DNA of 64,000 nucleotides from a bacterium (GTDB taxonomy: Bacteria > Electryoneota > RPQS01). The stretch is taken from contig JADJEH010000001.1 of assembly GCA_016702305.1 (NCBI GenBank), positions 372,001-436,000 of the forward strand. Reading direction: 5' to 3'. Position numbers and translations under genes: made by a program. The notes beneath the pieces were generated by a model. The model was given only the letters and a program-made list of their open reading frames with translations, had not been told where the DNA came from and ran no database searches. Positions 45,601 through 60,600 of this stretch are shown piece after piece (position 1 is the first letter of the stretch; each line of letters opens with the position of its first letter).

Positions 45601-48600
45601 CCGCCGATTGTTGACTTTATCTACACGATTGGTGATGACTCGATCCGCGGCTATGTGTCGCCGGGCGATGATCACATTCATGTCTTCGCAGACATCAACG
45701 GTTACGCCGCTGACCTCGTCAGTGCGCCGGAACATGTTTGGGCTGACTTCTCGCAGTTCCAGTGCGACTCGGCGTCGAAGTCCTGGTATGACACGGTCTA
45801 TGCCAACTACGTCGAAGACCTCGGCGGCGGCAACTTCCGTGCATGGTGGGGCTGGTACCCGGGCAGCTGGACTGGCGATCCGTTCGATCTGACCTATTTG
45901 ATCCCGGGCGACACGACGTCGCTGCCGTGGGATACGCTGTCGGCCTGCGAATCCTGCTCAACGTGGGAGATCGGCGCCGAAGGTACCTATGACTCGCTGT
46001 GGGTCTACGTAACTGACGCTGCTTGCAACGCCGGTCAGCACTTCAATGTCTGGGAAGCGTCGGGTTGCGACTCGACCACTCCGGGTCTGGACAGCGTCTG
46101 GGTTTGGGGTAACAACTGTGAAGTCGGCTGGATTTCGTCCACGCCGCTCGACAGTGGTCACATCGAAGTCTGGGCTTGGATGGACACAACGTTCAACGAG
46201 CTGATTGACACGTTGATGATTGACTCGCTCCAAGTAAATCTGATTCAGCTTGGTTCGCCGCGCTGGGATCACACCAACTGGTCCACGCCGGAGTTCTTCG
46301 GTGGTTGGCCGGTCTATGGCACGGATCCGACGCCGGACTCGACCAAGTGGGAGATCATTGAAGTTGACGGCCGCAACCGCCTGGTCGGGAAGTGGCTGTG
46401 GTTGACCGCGGACGGTATGGGCGACTGCGAGCAGGTTATCGTTCCGGTGAAGTCTATTCGCCAGACGGGCCTGGGCGGTTCGCACGGATATTATATGGAT
46501 GTCGAATACGGCTACGCCCGTGTTGACACCACGCGTCCGGTCATCTATGATATGCGCGTCCACTCGAACACGACGACGATTGCCGAAACGACGTGGGTGA
46601 CGCCGAACTATCCGCTGTGCGTGGAGTTCTGGGCTTACGATACCTCGTGCGATCCGGAAGAAACCGATCATATCGGCTTCGACCTGACGCATGGTGAAGG
46701 CGGCCCCGGACCGTGGATCTCTTTCCAGTGCGGTGGCATTCTGGATTCGCTGTGGACGTGGGACACGACCGCGTTCGAAGTGACCTGGTACAACGGCTGG
46801 AACGGCGTGGATCCGATCGACCTTGATTCGGCTTCGCGTGCGGACAGCATCTGCATTAAGTTCACGGGTCAGCCGGTCTATGACGACTCGTGCAACGCGA
46901 TTGATTTGGATGATCTCGAAGGCTGCGTCACCGCGTACATCGAAGACTGTCTGTCGAACCCGGCCGTCCCGGTTACGAAGACTGTCACGACGGACGACCG
47001 TCCGCCGATGTTCGTCAACAGCTTGCCGTGGGGTGATTACACGATCGCGACGGGCTTCCCCGGCGATCCGGACATCAACGGCATTGACTCGGTGCTGGTT
47101 CTGCAGAATTCGAACTACGGTCTGGACTGGGATAGCACGATGTTCGTCTACGTCATCGTAGACAACGCTCCGGGCGACACGCTGATGTCGTGGGAGAAGA
47201 CGTACATTGACTTCACGGGCTTCATGAATGACGCCCTGCAGTATCCGGACTCAATCTACTACAACATTGATGGCAACCACCGCGACTCGATCCTGTGGGT
47301 TATCCCGCTGTACGACGACATGGGCGGCGGAGCGCTGTTCAATACGAATATCGTCTCGGATCGCTACTGGTGGCATCTGTACCTGAGCGACTCGCTGTGC
47401 AACCGTGCATCGTTCTACTGCATGGACCTCGACAGCGCAGTCTCGTTCACGATCCAGAACTGGACGTCGCCGACGACCGGTATGCTGCTGCTGTGCGATT
47501 CGAATACGGTGGCCGGCTCGGACACGGACTTTGTTGACATGTTCAACATGGATCTGTGGAATAACGAAAAGGTCTCGCCGGACGAAGCGAAGGAAAATCT
47601 CTACAAGATCTGGTACAGCGATGACAGCGGCTTCTGGAACTGGTACTCGCATGAAGATGTGAACCAAACGCGCTTCTTCGTGTTTGTCGAAGACACGGTC
47701 CTCCAGAGCGACGACATTGACAACGACAACGACGGTCTCTTTGACGAAACAGGCGAAGGTGTGGACTTCTACACCGCCGACCTGCGCATCAACGAGTTCC
47801 CGCAAGTTGGCCACGTTGACTCGATGAACGTTGAAGGCGTGTGGATTAACTACCTGTGGTTCGCTGATAACTTCAGTGAAGGCCGCTATGATGTGAAGCT
47901 GTACATCAGCGACATCTATGGCCACCGCGACACGCTGGCGTGTGGCGACTTCGCACTGACGTTCTATGAAGACGAAACCTGCCCGTACGGTACCGATATC
48001 TATGCGTATGACGCGGACGAGACCGATACCAACCTCGTAACCTGGTGCTGGAACGGCGCGTTTACGGGAAGTGTGTCCCCGAATGGATTCACGGCAGACG
48101 ACAGTATCTTCGTCGGTGACGACTTTGATTCGTTGGTCGTCTTCCTCTACGATCCGATAATTCTTGACCAATACGCGCGTGGTTCGGGTGTGGACTTTGA
48201 CACCACGACCACCGTGGACAGCACGAACTGGAACGCCGGTCTGGCGTCTTCGGTCCGCTTGCTTGATCCGAATGGCGCAGAAGTGGCCTTCGTACAGGTC
48301 TATGACACGTCGGATGGTTTCGCTTACGACTCCAAGCCGATCTACCTGATTGACCCGACCGGCAACGCGTTGGAAGGTCATCCGGACGGCGAGTACACGA
48401 TCAACGTGGTCGCCCTCGACAATATGGGCAACAGCTGCGAGTACAACTGGACATTCGTCCTTGATCGCACCTGCCCGGATATCGCCGACTTCTTTGTGAC
48501 GCATCCTGGCCAGATCGTTCCGCAGGCTGACCTGTTCACTTCGTGGGACTATGTCGAGCTGCGCGCGAACGTCTTTGACTCTCTGGGCGTCTTTGAGAAC

Positions 48601-51600
48601 GTCCGCTTTGACTATGCCTTCGACGCCAACCGTGACGGCGAGGTGGATGCCTACACCTACTGGCAGACGCGTAACATCTGGGTTAGCGGAAGCTCGTCGG
48701 AAGATGGTCATCCGGAATGGCCGTACGCGGCTTACTGGAATATCCGTAACCTGACATGGAACAGCGAAGACACGCTCGGCCTGCCGCCGGTCAATCCGGA
48801 CAGCTGTCTGAACACGTGGTTCGTGCGCGTCCATGCGTGGGACAAGTTCGGTAACTACTGTGCTGACACGATTACGGTTCACATTACTGACGATATCGCC
48901 CCGCTGGCTTATATCAGCAATGTGGATGGTGACGATACTCCGCAGAGTGCATTGATTGAGTGCTTCGAGCCGAACGTTGATACCGATTCGCTCGTTGAAC
49001 TGCGTGCCTTTGACTTCCAGGGTGGTCTCTATGATCCGCTGCCGGGCGACACGACGTTTGCCGTGTTCTCGTACAGCAACCCCGAAACCGACCTCTACTT
49101 TGACAGCAGTGATCCCTATGAAACGACGATTCAGGTCACCGAAGACTTCTCGCTGCTTGACGTAAACGTCGTCCTCGAGAACCTGGATGGTCCCTATCAG
49201 GGTTGCCTCTATGTCGAGTTGGAAAGCCCGAATGGTACCATTGTTACCCTGATGGACGATCAAGGTGAGTGGTACTGGGAATGGACGGAAGCTGACATCG
49301 TCCTCGACGACGAAGCGTTCATGGGTATGGAATTCTACGGCGATGAGTTTGCGGACAACGACGCATACTGGCCGTACGAAAACCTGTCTGTGTTCGATGG
49401 CGAAAGCTCCCTGGGTACGTGGACCCTCCGCGTTTGGGATGACTGTGGTTATTCGGGTGAGCTGGGTGGTTGGGGCCTTGTCCTGACCGAGCGCCCGATT
49501 GGTGGTTTGGCGACGTATCAGTGGTTCGATCTGGCCAAGGGTATGTTCCAGTTCAAGTACTTCGAAGCGCCGGGCGTTTATACGCCGGGCAATGCTGATC
49601 CGGCCACCGGCTGGGTGACCATCCAGACCCCGGGTCAGGATTCGGTGACCTACCGTCAACCGGGCAGCGAAGACTTCGTCGCGATGTGGAACATTGCCGG
49701 TCTGCAGAGCCATCAGTACAACCTGCGCTTCTTGTCCGCCGACGTTTGCGATAACGTCGACGCTCTGAACACGCCGGTGATCACGGTGCGCATCGAATGC
49801 GATACCACCGCGCCGCTTGCTCTGATTTGCTTCCCGACGCCTGATCTGTGTGTGACGAACATGCACTGTGACACCACTGCGTGGGTCCCGGTTCAGTCCA
49901 CCGCCCCGATCATGTCGGATGTTGATTCGATTGCCTACTTCTTCGTCGACTCGCTTTCGGTTCCGGGCCTGGGTATCCACCAGTTCATCGGCGGAACGAA
50001 TAGCGCGGACAGCGTCGTGAGCGGCTGGGCGTACTACCACTCGACGGCTTGGAACACCGACAACTTGTTGTCCGGTTGGTACTGGCTGTATGCAGTGGCC
50101 TATGATGACGCCGGCTTGTATGACACCGATCCGATTTGGACCCGCGTCTTCGTGGACAACACGGCGCCGATGGTTACCGAATGCTGGATTGGCGACTACA
50201 ACAGTGGTGATATGTTCGCCTCGATTCAGACGGTGGGCGAAGGTAACTACTTCTATCTGCGCGCCAACGCTGAAGACAATATCGGCCTTGACCACAACTG
50301 TGGCATCTCGGGTGTTCAGTTCCAGTTCCTGGATCGCTTCGGCAACTGGAAGAACCTCGAATCTGCGAACGATTGGTACGAAGCTTGGGGTGCTGACGTC
50401 TATTGTGACTGGAACTACGGCTTCGTCTACGAGCCGAGCAGTAATGGTTACTACGAACTCGGCGTGTACTTCCAGGACTTCGGCAATAGCCCGCTGGACA
50501 GTGTTCGCTTCCGTGCCTACGCCATTGACAACATCGAAGGCGAAGGCTGGGGCCAGAACAATACGCAGGGTGATGCGAACCGTGACTGCAACCTGGATCG
50601 TGATCTGACCTGTGGCGAAGAAATCTGCTGCAGTGCCATCGAGATCCGTGACGCTCTGCCGGAAGGCACGAATCTGTGGTGCTTCAACCACGCGTGGTTC
50701 CAGTGGGGTCTGCCGCAGTACAGCGCGCCGACGACGCCGATCTTTGACGGCGACAAGTTCTCTGTCTGCAACTACCAGACGCCGCTTGACACGATGCTCT
50801 TCGTGGCCAATGTCCATGAAGATGTCGAAGACGAATGGCTGATGTACTTCAAGTACTGGCGTGCTGACGGCAGCACCGACACGTTCGACATCCCGAACGA
50901 CTTCACCCTGAACCCGGCTCTGCCGCGCAACGCTGATGGCGCCGTCGTTCTGGAAAGCACGTGGGATAGCGTCTATGTCGTGTGGACCGGCGCGCGCGCC
51001 TGGTTGGATTCGGCTGACGCCGCTGACGGTCTTGAGTACGCGCGTTGGGACTTCGTCGCTTATGTCGAAGACCTGACGGGTAATCAGGAGCCGTGGTGGA
51101 GCCAGAACACTTGCTTCATCAACACCTTCTGCCCGCCGAACACGCCGATTACGGATGTTACCTACGTCACGAACGACGTGGCCGATCCGGAAAACCGGGT
51201 GCGCGTGACTGAAGAAGTCTCGTGGCAGGATGATGTGACGGATACGGTTGAGGTTCTCTACAACCGCACGACGGATTATGGTTCTAACGATCCAGAAGCG
51301 CTGGTCCAGTTCTATGTGGACGCCGACGCTATCCGTAACTGCCACGCTGACAGCTTCGATGTCTTCAACGTCGAACTCTGGCAGCTTGCCGACAACGGCG
51401 AACTCGAAGCGCTGTGCGATGAAGGCGAACTGGTTGACTTTGACTACTTCAGTTCCTTCAAGGCATGGGATCAGTTCCCGCCGGATATGGGTACCGAGCA
51501 GTATGAATTCGGAGTTTACTTCGACAATTCGTACGCGCCGGGCACGTATAACTTCGCGGTGGTTGTCAACTGGGTCGGCTACGACGGCGTTGAGCTTGAC

Positions 51601-54600
51601 ACGCTGAACGAAGGCGACACTGACTGCGACGGCAGCGTGGAAGAATCCGACTTCACGCGTATTGACCTTGTTGTCCGTATCGTGAACGTCAACGAGCCGC
51701 AGGTTGTGTTCTGTTACCCGAACTACGGCGATGTATGCGGTGCGCACAACACCGTTCCGCTGTCGGCTAACGACGTGTCCGATCCGAACTACTTCTCGGG
51801 CGACATTGACACCGTGTGGTTCCAGCGCTGGGATGGCGATTCGTGGGTGGCTGTCACCGACGCGATCACCGGCCGCTCGTACGACACGCAGCCGGGCACT
51901 GCCACCGTGCGCTTCGAACTCGATGAGAAGGAAGTGCCTGGTATGGCCGGCTGGTACTACAACATGAGCGGGAACAACACGGACCCGGTGTACTCATGGT
52001 ACGCCGACCGCGACCTGTTCCCCGACGTGGCTGTGTATATTTGGGAACTCGACCAGTTCTTCCCGATGGCCGACGGCGGCGCGGGCTTCTGGACGGCCGA
52101 CATCTACCTGAACCACGGCGACGACGCGTGTTACAACTACTCGTTCGTCATTGACGCCAACGACAATAACATCTGGGAAAATCCCGGCACCGACCGCTGG
52201 GTTGACGATCCGCGTAATCTCGATTGGGAAGACCAGGATCCGATTGCCTACGACCGCTGCTCCGATGACCAACTTGATTCGTACGAAAGCTACGAGACTG
52301 CATTCTCGACGCTGTGTCTGTGCGAATACGTTATTAACTTCAACAGTATCACCGTCGGCGACGGTCACCACGAGTTCCGCACTGTGGTCGGCTGGCACGA
52401 CGATGTGGCCTACCATGTGATCGAAAACCCGGCGCCGGGCGACTCGCTGCACGTGTTCTTCGTGGATAACGATGAGCCGGGTGCGACGCACGACATCGAG
52501 TTCGATAACTTCTGGTTGAATGGTGGCCGCTGCGACACTGAAGACTTTGCCTACTTCGTGACCGACATTCAGCCGGTGGATGGCGACTACAGACTCGTGG
52601 TCGAAGACATCTGCGCGGTCATCTATCAGGTTTCGCTGACTTCGAATCCGCAGCAGGATTCGAGCTGGCGCAACGTGTACACGGTGTACTCGAATGACGA
52701 CATGGGTTGGACCGAGGCTTGGCCGGGCGAATGGGAAGCCTACAACCCGCTCGAAGACGATATTGACAACGACGGCGACGGCCTCGTGGACGAAACCTAC
52801 GACGTTCAGGCCGGTGATGGCCGCGGCGAAGAGAACACGCTGTTCTGGAGCCGTTCGATCGTAACCGACCATTGCGGCAACACGTACTGCACGAATGCCG
52901 AAAGTCTGTGGGTGGACGTCAGCGAGCCGCGTGCCTGCGTCGAATTGATCGGTGGTATTGAGCCCGGCGTGAACGGTAACGATGTCATCATCGTTCCGGA
53001 CAGCCGTGATCTCGAAATCGTCGCGGTCAATCAGGATTATGCGGGCTTCGATCCGTCTATCCTGGGCGTCTTCCAGTACCGTACGCTGAACCCGATCGGC
53101 CCGTGGACGAACATCCAGGCTGACGAGGCGAGCAATGACACCACGCGTCACGACGGCGACACGCTGCGCGCGACGTGGGACCTGTTGACCTACTTTGAAG
53201 AGACCGGCAACGATCCGGAAGGCTGGTACCAGCTGCGCGTCATCGCCATTGACACGGTGAACAACACCGATATGTGCGATAACGACGTCTGCTACGTCAC
53301 CATCCGCCTGAACGATAATCAGCCGGCTGCTCGCATCGCGATCCACCAGATCATCAGCGAAGGCGAGGAAGTAGCGAGCTCGTGCACGACTGATTCCTCT
53401 TACTACATGCAGACGGCGGATGACCCGTACTGTATCCAGGCCGTGTTCGCCCCGACGAACATTGATACCGGTTTGGCTTCGATTACCTTCCAGTATGCCG
53501 AAGTCAGCGGTGATGTGGTCTCGAACTGGCGCAACATCGAAACGATCTATGATCCGATCAATAACGGCCTTAACGGCGACACCACGCAGTGCGTGTACTT
53601 CCAGCCGCAGCCTGAAGACGTCGGTGATCAGGAGATCTTCTGGATCCGCGCCATCGTGGAAGACTACAATGGCAACGATACGTCCGACGCTGTGGTTCTG
53701 TACATTGACGCTCTGCCGCCGACCGGTGCCGGTACGGCCGTAACGACGGCTGAAGTGGCCACCGCTTGCGGCGACCGCTGCTGGCTCGACATTACGCCGG
53801 GCGCGGCCATGATCAACATGCTGTTCGACGCGGATGAACTGTCCGGCGAATTTAACGAAGACGAAGTCTGGCTGACCGCGGTACGCGAAGACAGCAACTA
53901 CTGGTACAACTTCGGCGCGATGACTCGTTCCGACGACGACGAGTGGTACTTCGACTTTGGTGGTGACCTGTGTGATTACTGGCGCGACCGCCAGGGCGAC
54001 GCTGGCCTTGACTACGGTTGCTACATCTTCACGGTGCACTTCACGGATTGCCAGGGCAACGAAGACAGCGTGCAAGTGTCTACGACCTGTGACGGTCAGA
54101 CTACGAACCTCGTTTGCATCGATTGCTACCCGGCCGTTCCGGAGCACACTGATATTCAGTCGCTGTCCTTCCAAGGTTACGACTGTGTTGAGGAAGACTG
54201 GACGACGTTGTACGACAATATCCTTGACGGCACCACTGAAATCGGCGGCGAACAGGCTGTCTCGGTGGCCGGTGTGATTCCGTCCTACGAACAGGATATC
54301 TGGTACATGGTGCTGTATGTTGAATCGGAAGATGCCGGCGTGGCCGCCACTGCGGTGGACACGTTCTGGTGGAACCCGACCTACAACTCGCACGAATACC
54401 CGGGCTGGAATATCAGCTGGAACCTCGCTGATACGACGGATGAAGGCGCTGCCATGTACCCGAGCGGTTACTACCGTGTCTGGGCCCGTGCGCACGACGC
54501 CATCTGCCAGATCGAACCGATCGAAATGCTCGATGAATTCTGGGTGCACGTTGACCACGCTGAACCTGTGGCCGACATCACCGAAGTCAACGGCGAGCCG

Positions 54601-57600
54601 GTGACCGAAGAGAACACCTGGATCGAAATCAACGCCGGCGAAGACAACCCCGCCACGTTGTGGATCGAGTGGACCGATGGTCTCAACCCGGATGACTCGA
54701 CGCAGACCAATAACATCGTCGAACTCTGGTGCAAGAATATCTGGCACCCGAACCAAGCTGACGCGTGGACGCAGTGCGGCACCATTCCGAGCCCGTGCAA
54801 CCCGCATTATGCCGAGCTTGACCTGACCAACATCACTTGCGGCGATTCCCTGCACGTCATTGCGATTGCCCAGGATCGTTGGGAGAACGGTGACCTTGAC
54901 GTCGAACGCGTCATGAGCGCCTTTGATGAAGGTCACGCGATTAATATCTACATCTTCGATACGACCCCGCCGTCCTCGATGGTTTGGTCGGTCGGTCTCA
55001 CCGAAGAACCGTGGTGTGATGATGACCGCGACCAGGGCGTTAACGGCCTGTGGATCGTGGATCAGCAGACCAACACGGTCAGCGTCGGCGCACTGGGTGA
55101 CATTCATGACATCTGGCTGCAGGCCTTCACGACGATCGGTGACGATTGGCCGAGCATCAACGGCGACGTCGAGCGCGTGTACTTCGAGTACAGCTTCGAC
55201 GGGACGACGTGGTTTGAAATCGGTGTTGACGAGGAAGACAGCGAACCGTGCGCGTGGGAAGGCGAACAGCCGAACCCGTGGTGGGACGGTGTTGACCATG
55301 ACATCTTCTGGTCTGTGGTCTGGGATGTTTCCGGCATGGCCGGCGACGTCTGGGTCCGCAGCTGGGCGCAGGACGAGTGCGGCAATTCGGAGGAAATGGA
55401 AAGCTACATCGTGTCGTTCGACGTGATGGCTCCGATGGCCCAAGTCTTCGTCTGGGAAAATGGCGTCAACGTTGATCAGCTGGAAACCTGTGATAACTGG
55501 ACCGAGCCGCAGATTGGCGACAGCGTCGAACGCTTCACCATGCTGACGGTGGGTGCTTGTGCCGATGAAGTCGAAGGCGACGCCTACGGTGCGCATTGGT
55601 TCATCAAGCGCGCTGAAGATCACCCGCTCGAAATGTGGAGCTGGTGCTACTTCGGCGACGATTCGACCGGTCCGTTCTCGGTGAACAATGTTGACCTGTG
55701 GCACAACGACTGCCCGGCGCCGCAACCCGGCCTGTGGTATGACGTTGCAGTGCTGACAACCGATCAGGCCGGCAACGAGCTGACCTGGACGCAGTTCCTG
55801 AACTACGGTCAGGGCATGACGGTCGAAGAAAAGTGGGCGTGGTTGATGGCCAACGGTTATGTCAAGCGCTTCTATGTTGCTGACACGCAGGCCCCGACCG
55901 CTCACGACCTGCAGGCCACGCCGGATTGCACGCCTGATTCTTCGGTTATCTTCCTCCACGGCGACATTACGCTGACGGCGGAAGTGGATGACGAAGATGT
56001 CGAAGCCGTTACGTTTGCCTTCCTCGAAGTCGGTTCGAACGGCCCGTGGACGGTGATCGAACGCGCATCGCGTGAACATGGCATCCAGTCCATCCAAGGT
56101 CCGAACGGCGAGTTTGTACTGGCCGAAGGCACTTGGAATACGGAACTGCTGAATGGTACCTACTGGCTCGGCGCGTTCGCGGAAGACAACTTCGGTAACA
56201 TGGACGGTGATCTGTCCATGGGTGCTGAAGGTCGCCCGGCGCAGGCCCTGTGGCAGGTGAACATTGATAACGAAGCTCCGGAAGCCCTGATCGTCGAAGT
56301 CTGGCGTGACGGCGTCCCGGTGACGAATATTGAACGCGGCGCTGAACACACCTTTGTGATCAACGCTTCCGATAACTTCGGTCTGCGTCAGGTCCAGCTC
56401 TACTACCGTGCACAAAACGGTGAACCTGCAGCTCTGGCCCTGATTGACACCGATGGAAACTTCCCGTACAGCTTCAACTGGACGGCGCCGACCACGATGG
56501 TGGTGACCTGGCAGTACGACTTCCTCGCCGTGGCGACTGACCTCTGCGAATGGACGGACATGTACGATGCCCAGGGCAGCTACCTGGTGGATTGGACCGC
56601 GACGGTGGTGGATGAAGAGGCTAACCTGTCGATCACCACGATCGGCGGCTACCCGGCCGAAGAAACCCCGCACGTCAACGGTGAAAATGTTTGCATCGAA
56701 GTGTCGAGCGAGCCGAACCTTGATTACGTTCGCTTCGTCTGGATCCGCGGTGGCGACACTACGGAAATCGAGACGATTCAAAACCCGGTTGGCACGATCT
56801 ACTGGAACCTGTGCGGTTGGGATGTGACGACGATTGACGAAGGTCCTGCGCAGCTGTGCGCGATCGGTTCCGCCGACCTCGGCGGTGACCTGGTCACCAT
56901 GGCCCAAGACTGCCGCAACATCGTCATTGATCACAGTCTGACCTGGACGTTGACGGACAATATGCCGGATTCGCATGGCTTGGTGGGCGGCTACTGCTCG
57001 CTTACCCGACCGCTGGCGATTGACGGTAATCCGGATGACATCTGGGTGCGTTTCAACAACCAGCTTACCGATGCTGGTCTTGACACGGTGTGGTTCGAAT
57101 GGAAGAACGCTGCTGATCCGAACGACGATACGTTCTGGTCAGGAATCGGCTACGCCTATCAGGATGCCGGTGTGACAGGCAATTGGATCTACTCGTGGGA
57201 TGCCTACGACTACTTCGAAGGTTCCTGCCTTACGATCAGCCTGCGCGCGGTCCTGAGCGACAACGCCGTCCCGACCTCGAACCTTGCCTACGTGCTGTTT
57301 GCTGACAGCGTCCGCGTAGATAACTGCCCGCCGGATGTCCAGTTCACCAACGTGAACGGTGACATGTCACCGGAAGGTACGGTTGTCCCGTGGGGCGAAA
57401 TTGTCAACATGGTCGCTACGGCCCAAGACATCTTTGGTAACGGCGGCAACAGTGATGTGGACAGCGTCTGCTTCTACGGCGGCAATACCGTTGACGAAGT
57501 TGACCTGATTTCGTGCGACACGCAAGGCCCGCTGTGGTCGGCGCAAGTGGCGACGACCGATATCGGCCCGAACAACAACTACTACCTCCGTGTGGTGGCT

Positions 57601-60600
57601 TGGGACGAGGCCGGAAACTGCAGCGAACATGCGATCACGATCTATGTGGAAGACTCGCAGTTCCAGCGCGCTTGCATCGTTGGCTTCGACGCCGACAATG
57701 AATTCGCTTGCAACGACTACCTGTACGCCGTGACCGACGACTGCGATACGAACTGGACCGCTCAGGTGCAGTTCCAGATCTCGCTGAACCAGGGCGGATC
57801 GTGGATCCCGCTGGCTGACGCGGTGAACACCCGTGTTGACCAGTGCAACGAATGGCTCGGTTGGCACCTGTGGCAGATCACCCTCGAATTCGACGAATAC
57901 CCGGCCAATGCATGGTTCCGTGCCGTCGCCTGGGATGAAAGCGGCAACGTGGATCCGAACGCGGCGATCTGGCGTCGTCAAGACGTCACCGTCACGGAAG
58001 AAGTCCAGATCTGGACGCCGGACTGGGTGCGTGTCCCGAGCAACGGTGAACAGCAGCCGTGGGTCCTGACCACGTTGGAAGACTATACCGAAAACTGCCT
58101 GATCGAGGCTGGTGTGGTGTGCATCGAGCCGGAGGCTGGTTCCAGCTTCTACGCCGGTGAACTGCCGCTGAACACCAGACCGTGCCAGCTGGAAGACGAA
58201 GATGGTCAAATCACGGTCTTCACCTCGAACAAGGTGCAGCAGGGTGATAACATCTTCACGCAGATCACGACCTACTCCATGGATATCCATGAAGCCAATT
58301 ACCAGGGTGGTTCGAACGGCACGCTCGTCAGCGAAGACGGCGCCCTCGAAGTGACCATCCCGGCATGGGGCACCGGCTGGGCCGGCTCCCTGTGGTTCGA
58401 GTCGTATCTGCCGTCGCAGTCGCACAGCCTCGTGCCGGCTTACCAGTACTACTACACTCTGATCTCGAACGTTGTGGAAATCCAGAGCGACGACCTTGAC
58501 GATCTGGATATCGTCCAGCCCGCGTCGTCCTTCCGTATGCACTTCGACAACAGCCTGCTTCCGGAAAATGCGGAAGAATGGCAGGTGGTCGTGGCCTACT
58601 GGAACTGGGATGATGAAGATGAATCCGGCCAGTACAACGGTATGTGGCAGGAGTGGGGCATCACCTACAACGACCGCGATCTTGAAAACGGCATCGTTGA
58701 CTTCCAGTGGACGCCGGATTGGGATGTATCCGATCTGACGAGCGTTTGCCCGGATCGTGCGCGCTTTGCGGTGTTCATCACCTCGATTCGCCCGATCAGT
58801 GAAAACGTCCATCTGAACAACGGTGGCGACTGCGACCCGTCCTACGACGAATCCGGTCTCAACTACTACAACGGCGTGCCGGTCACTGACTGCAACCCGC
58901 AGTGGTGGGTGGTCCTCGGCCAGGGCGAATACCCGCCGACGCCGGACCGTGTGGACGTGTGGCTTGATGGTATCCGCATCGTGAACGATGGCGAGCCGGC
59001 GTACACGGAAGGCTGGTACGAAGAGAATCAGTGCGACGGCTATGACGTCTTCATCATCGACTACGACGAAATCACGGGCATCATGGCCGTGTCGTTCAAC
59101 CCCGATGCGAATTCGTGCGGCCCGTGGTTCGGTTGCCTGACGCAAGGCACCCACACCATCCAGTACTACCTGGATGACCGCCCGACTAACGTGACGCCGT
59201 TCTACGTGGATCTTACGCCGCCGACCGCGCATACCGAACCGACCTACATTGGTGATGTCAGCATCACGCTGTGGGCCGACCTGGTGGACCGCGAATCCGG
59301 TATTGATACCGTGAGCGTTTACCTTGACCTCGCCAACTGCGGCGTCGAGAACAGCCAATACGTGCACGAAGTGACAGCTGAAGCCATGACCTTCGAGCCC
59401 ATCTATGAAGACGAAGCCCTGATCGGTTACCGCGCCTCTGTGACTGTGCAGTGGGACGGCCTGATTGACAACATCTTCTACGATTGGTACGACGAAGAGA
59501 CAGGCTACTACTTCGGTACGGATTGCCCGCTGACGCTGTGCGCTCACTGGCACGTCTACAACAACGTCTGCAACTACAACGATGAGACCCAGGATTATCG
59601 TTACACGGTGGACATCGTGCCGCCGGTCATCACGCCTGTGTCGCCGATTGGCGCCGCAATTGACGATGACGGCGACGGTACGCCGAACGAAGATCCGGTG
59701 GACTGCTCGAATAATGACGGCGACTTCTTCTGGACCCATGATTGGGGCTGGTCGGATCGCTACGACGAAGATCCGATCAACTTCGCGGCTGACACGTTCA
59801 ACTGTGGCGAGCGTCTGCCGATCCAGGGTTCGATCAGCGATTGGGGCCGCTGCTGCTACGGAGCCGCCGGCGTCAACCTGAGTGGTGTCCAGTTCGTCAT
59901 TGACGGTGTCGCCTTCACGGCCGCCGACACGACGAATGAAGGCCTGAACTTCTTCATCAACTCGCCTGGCCAGAATGACTTCGTCTTCAACTTCGGCGGT
60001 CCGACCTCCGGTGAAGCCGCGGACATGTTCTACACGCCTGGACCGCACAGTGTCGCGATGTTTGTCCCGGATAACGCGGGTAACATCGGTACGACGGACG
60101 CCCAGTCCATCACGTGGAACTACTACGTGGCCTGCCCGGGACCGGCTGTTGACTTCAACGAAGGTGCCTGTGGTACGTGGTTCAATCCGGAATACGATTC
60201 GGAGAACCCGGTCGAGTTCAACTTCATCGTGACGACGGTGGCGAGCGCCCCGATCGCGCCGAACGGTATTAGCTACACGGTCTCGACTGTTCCTGATGGC
60301 ATCGTCGTCAGCGGTCCGACCACGGTTGATCCGGCCGGTGAAGACACGGTGGAAGTCGAAGTGATGTTGGACGGTTCGTTCCCGGATGGTCAGACCGGCT
60401 TGGCCGTGACCGTCGAGACGCGTAATATTCACTTCGTTGCCGGCGGCGACAATAACGGTTACAACATGTCGGCCCAGACCTATACGGCAGACGGTTGCGA
60501 GCCGGTTGAGACCGCGCACTTCCCGGCCACTGACGACAGTGTCCAGAATGAAGGCAACGTGGTGGTCGAAGTTCAATACAACGATGATTGCAACGGCGTG

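Noticed and set aside
42316..60576. Very long open frames (up to about 1,660 codons) on the minus strand inside the giant gene
   Set aside because: They exactly oppose a coherent secreted protein, lack signal peptides, domains and ribosome-binding sites, and read as the complement of Asp/Val/Thr-rich codons. The sense gene rarely uses TTA, CTA or TCA, which keeps the opposite strand free of stops.
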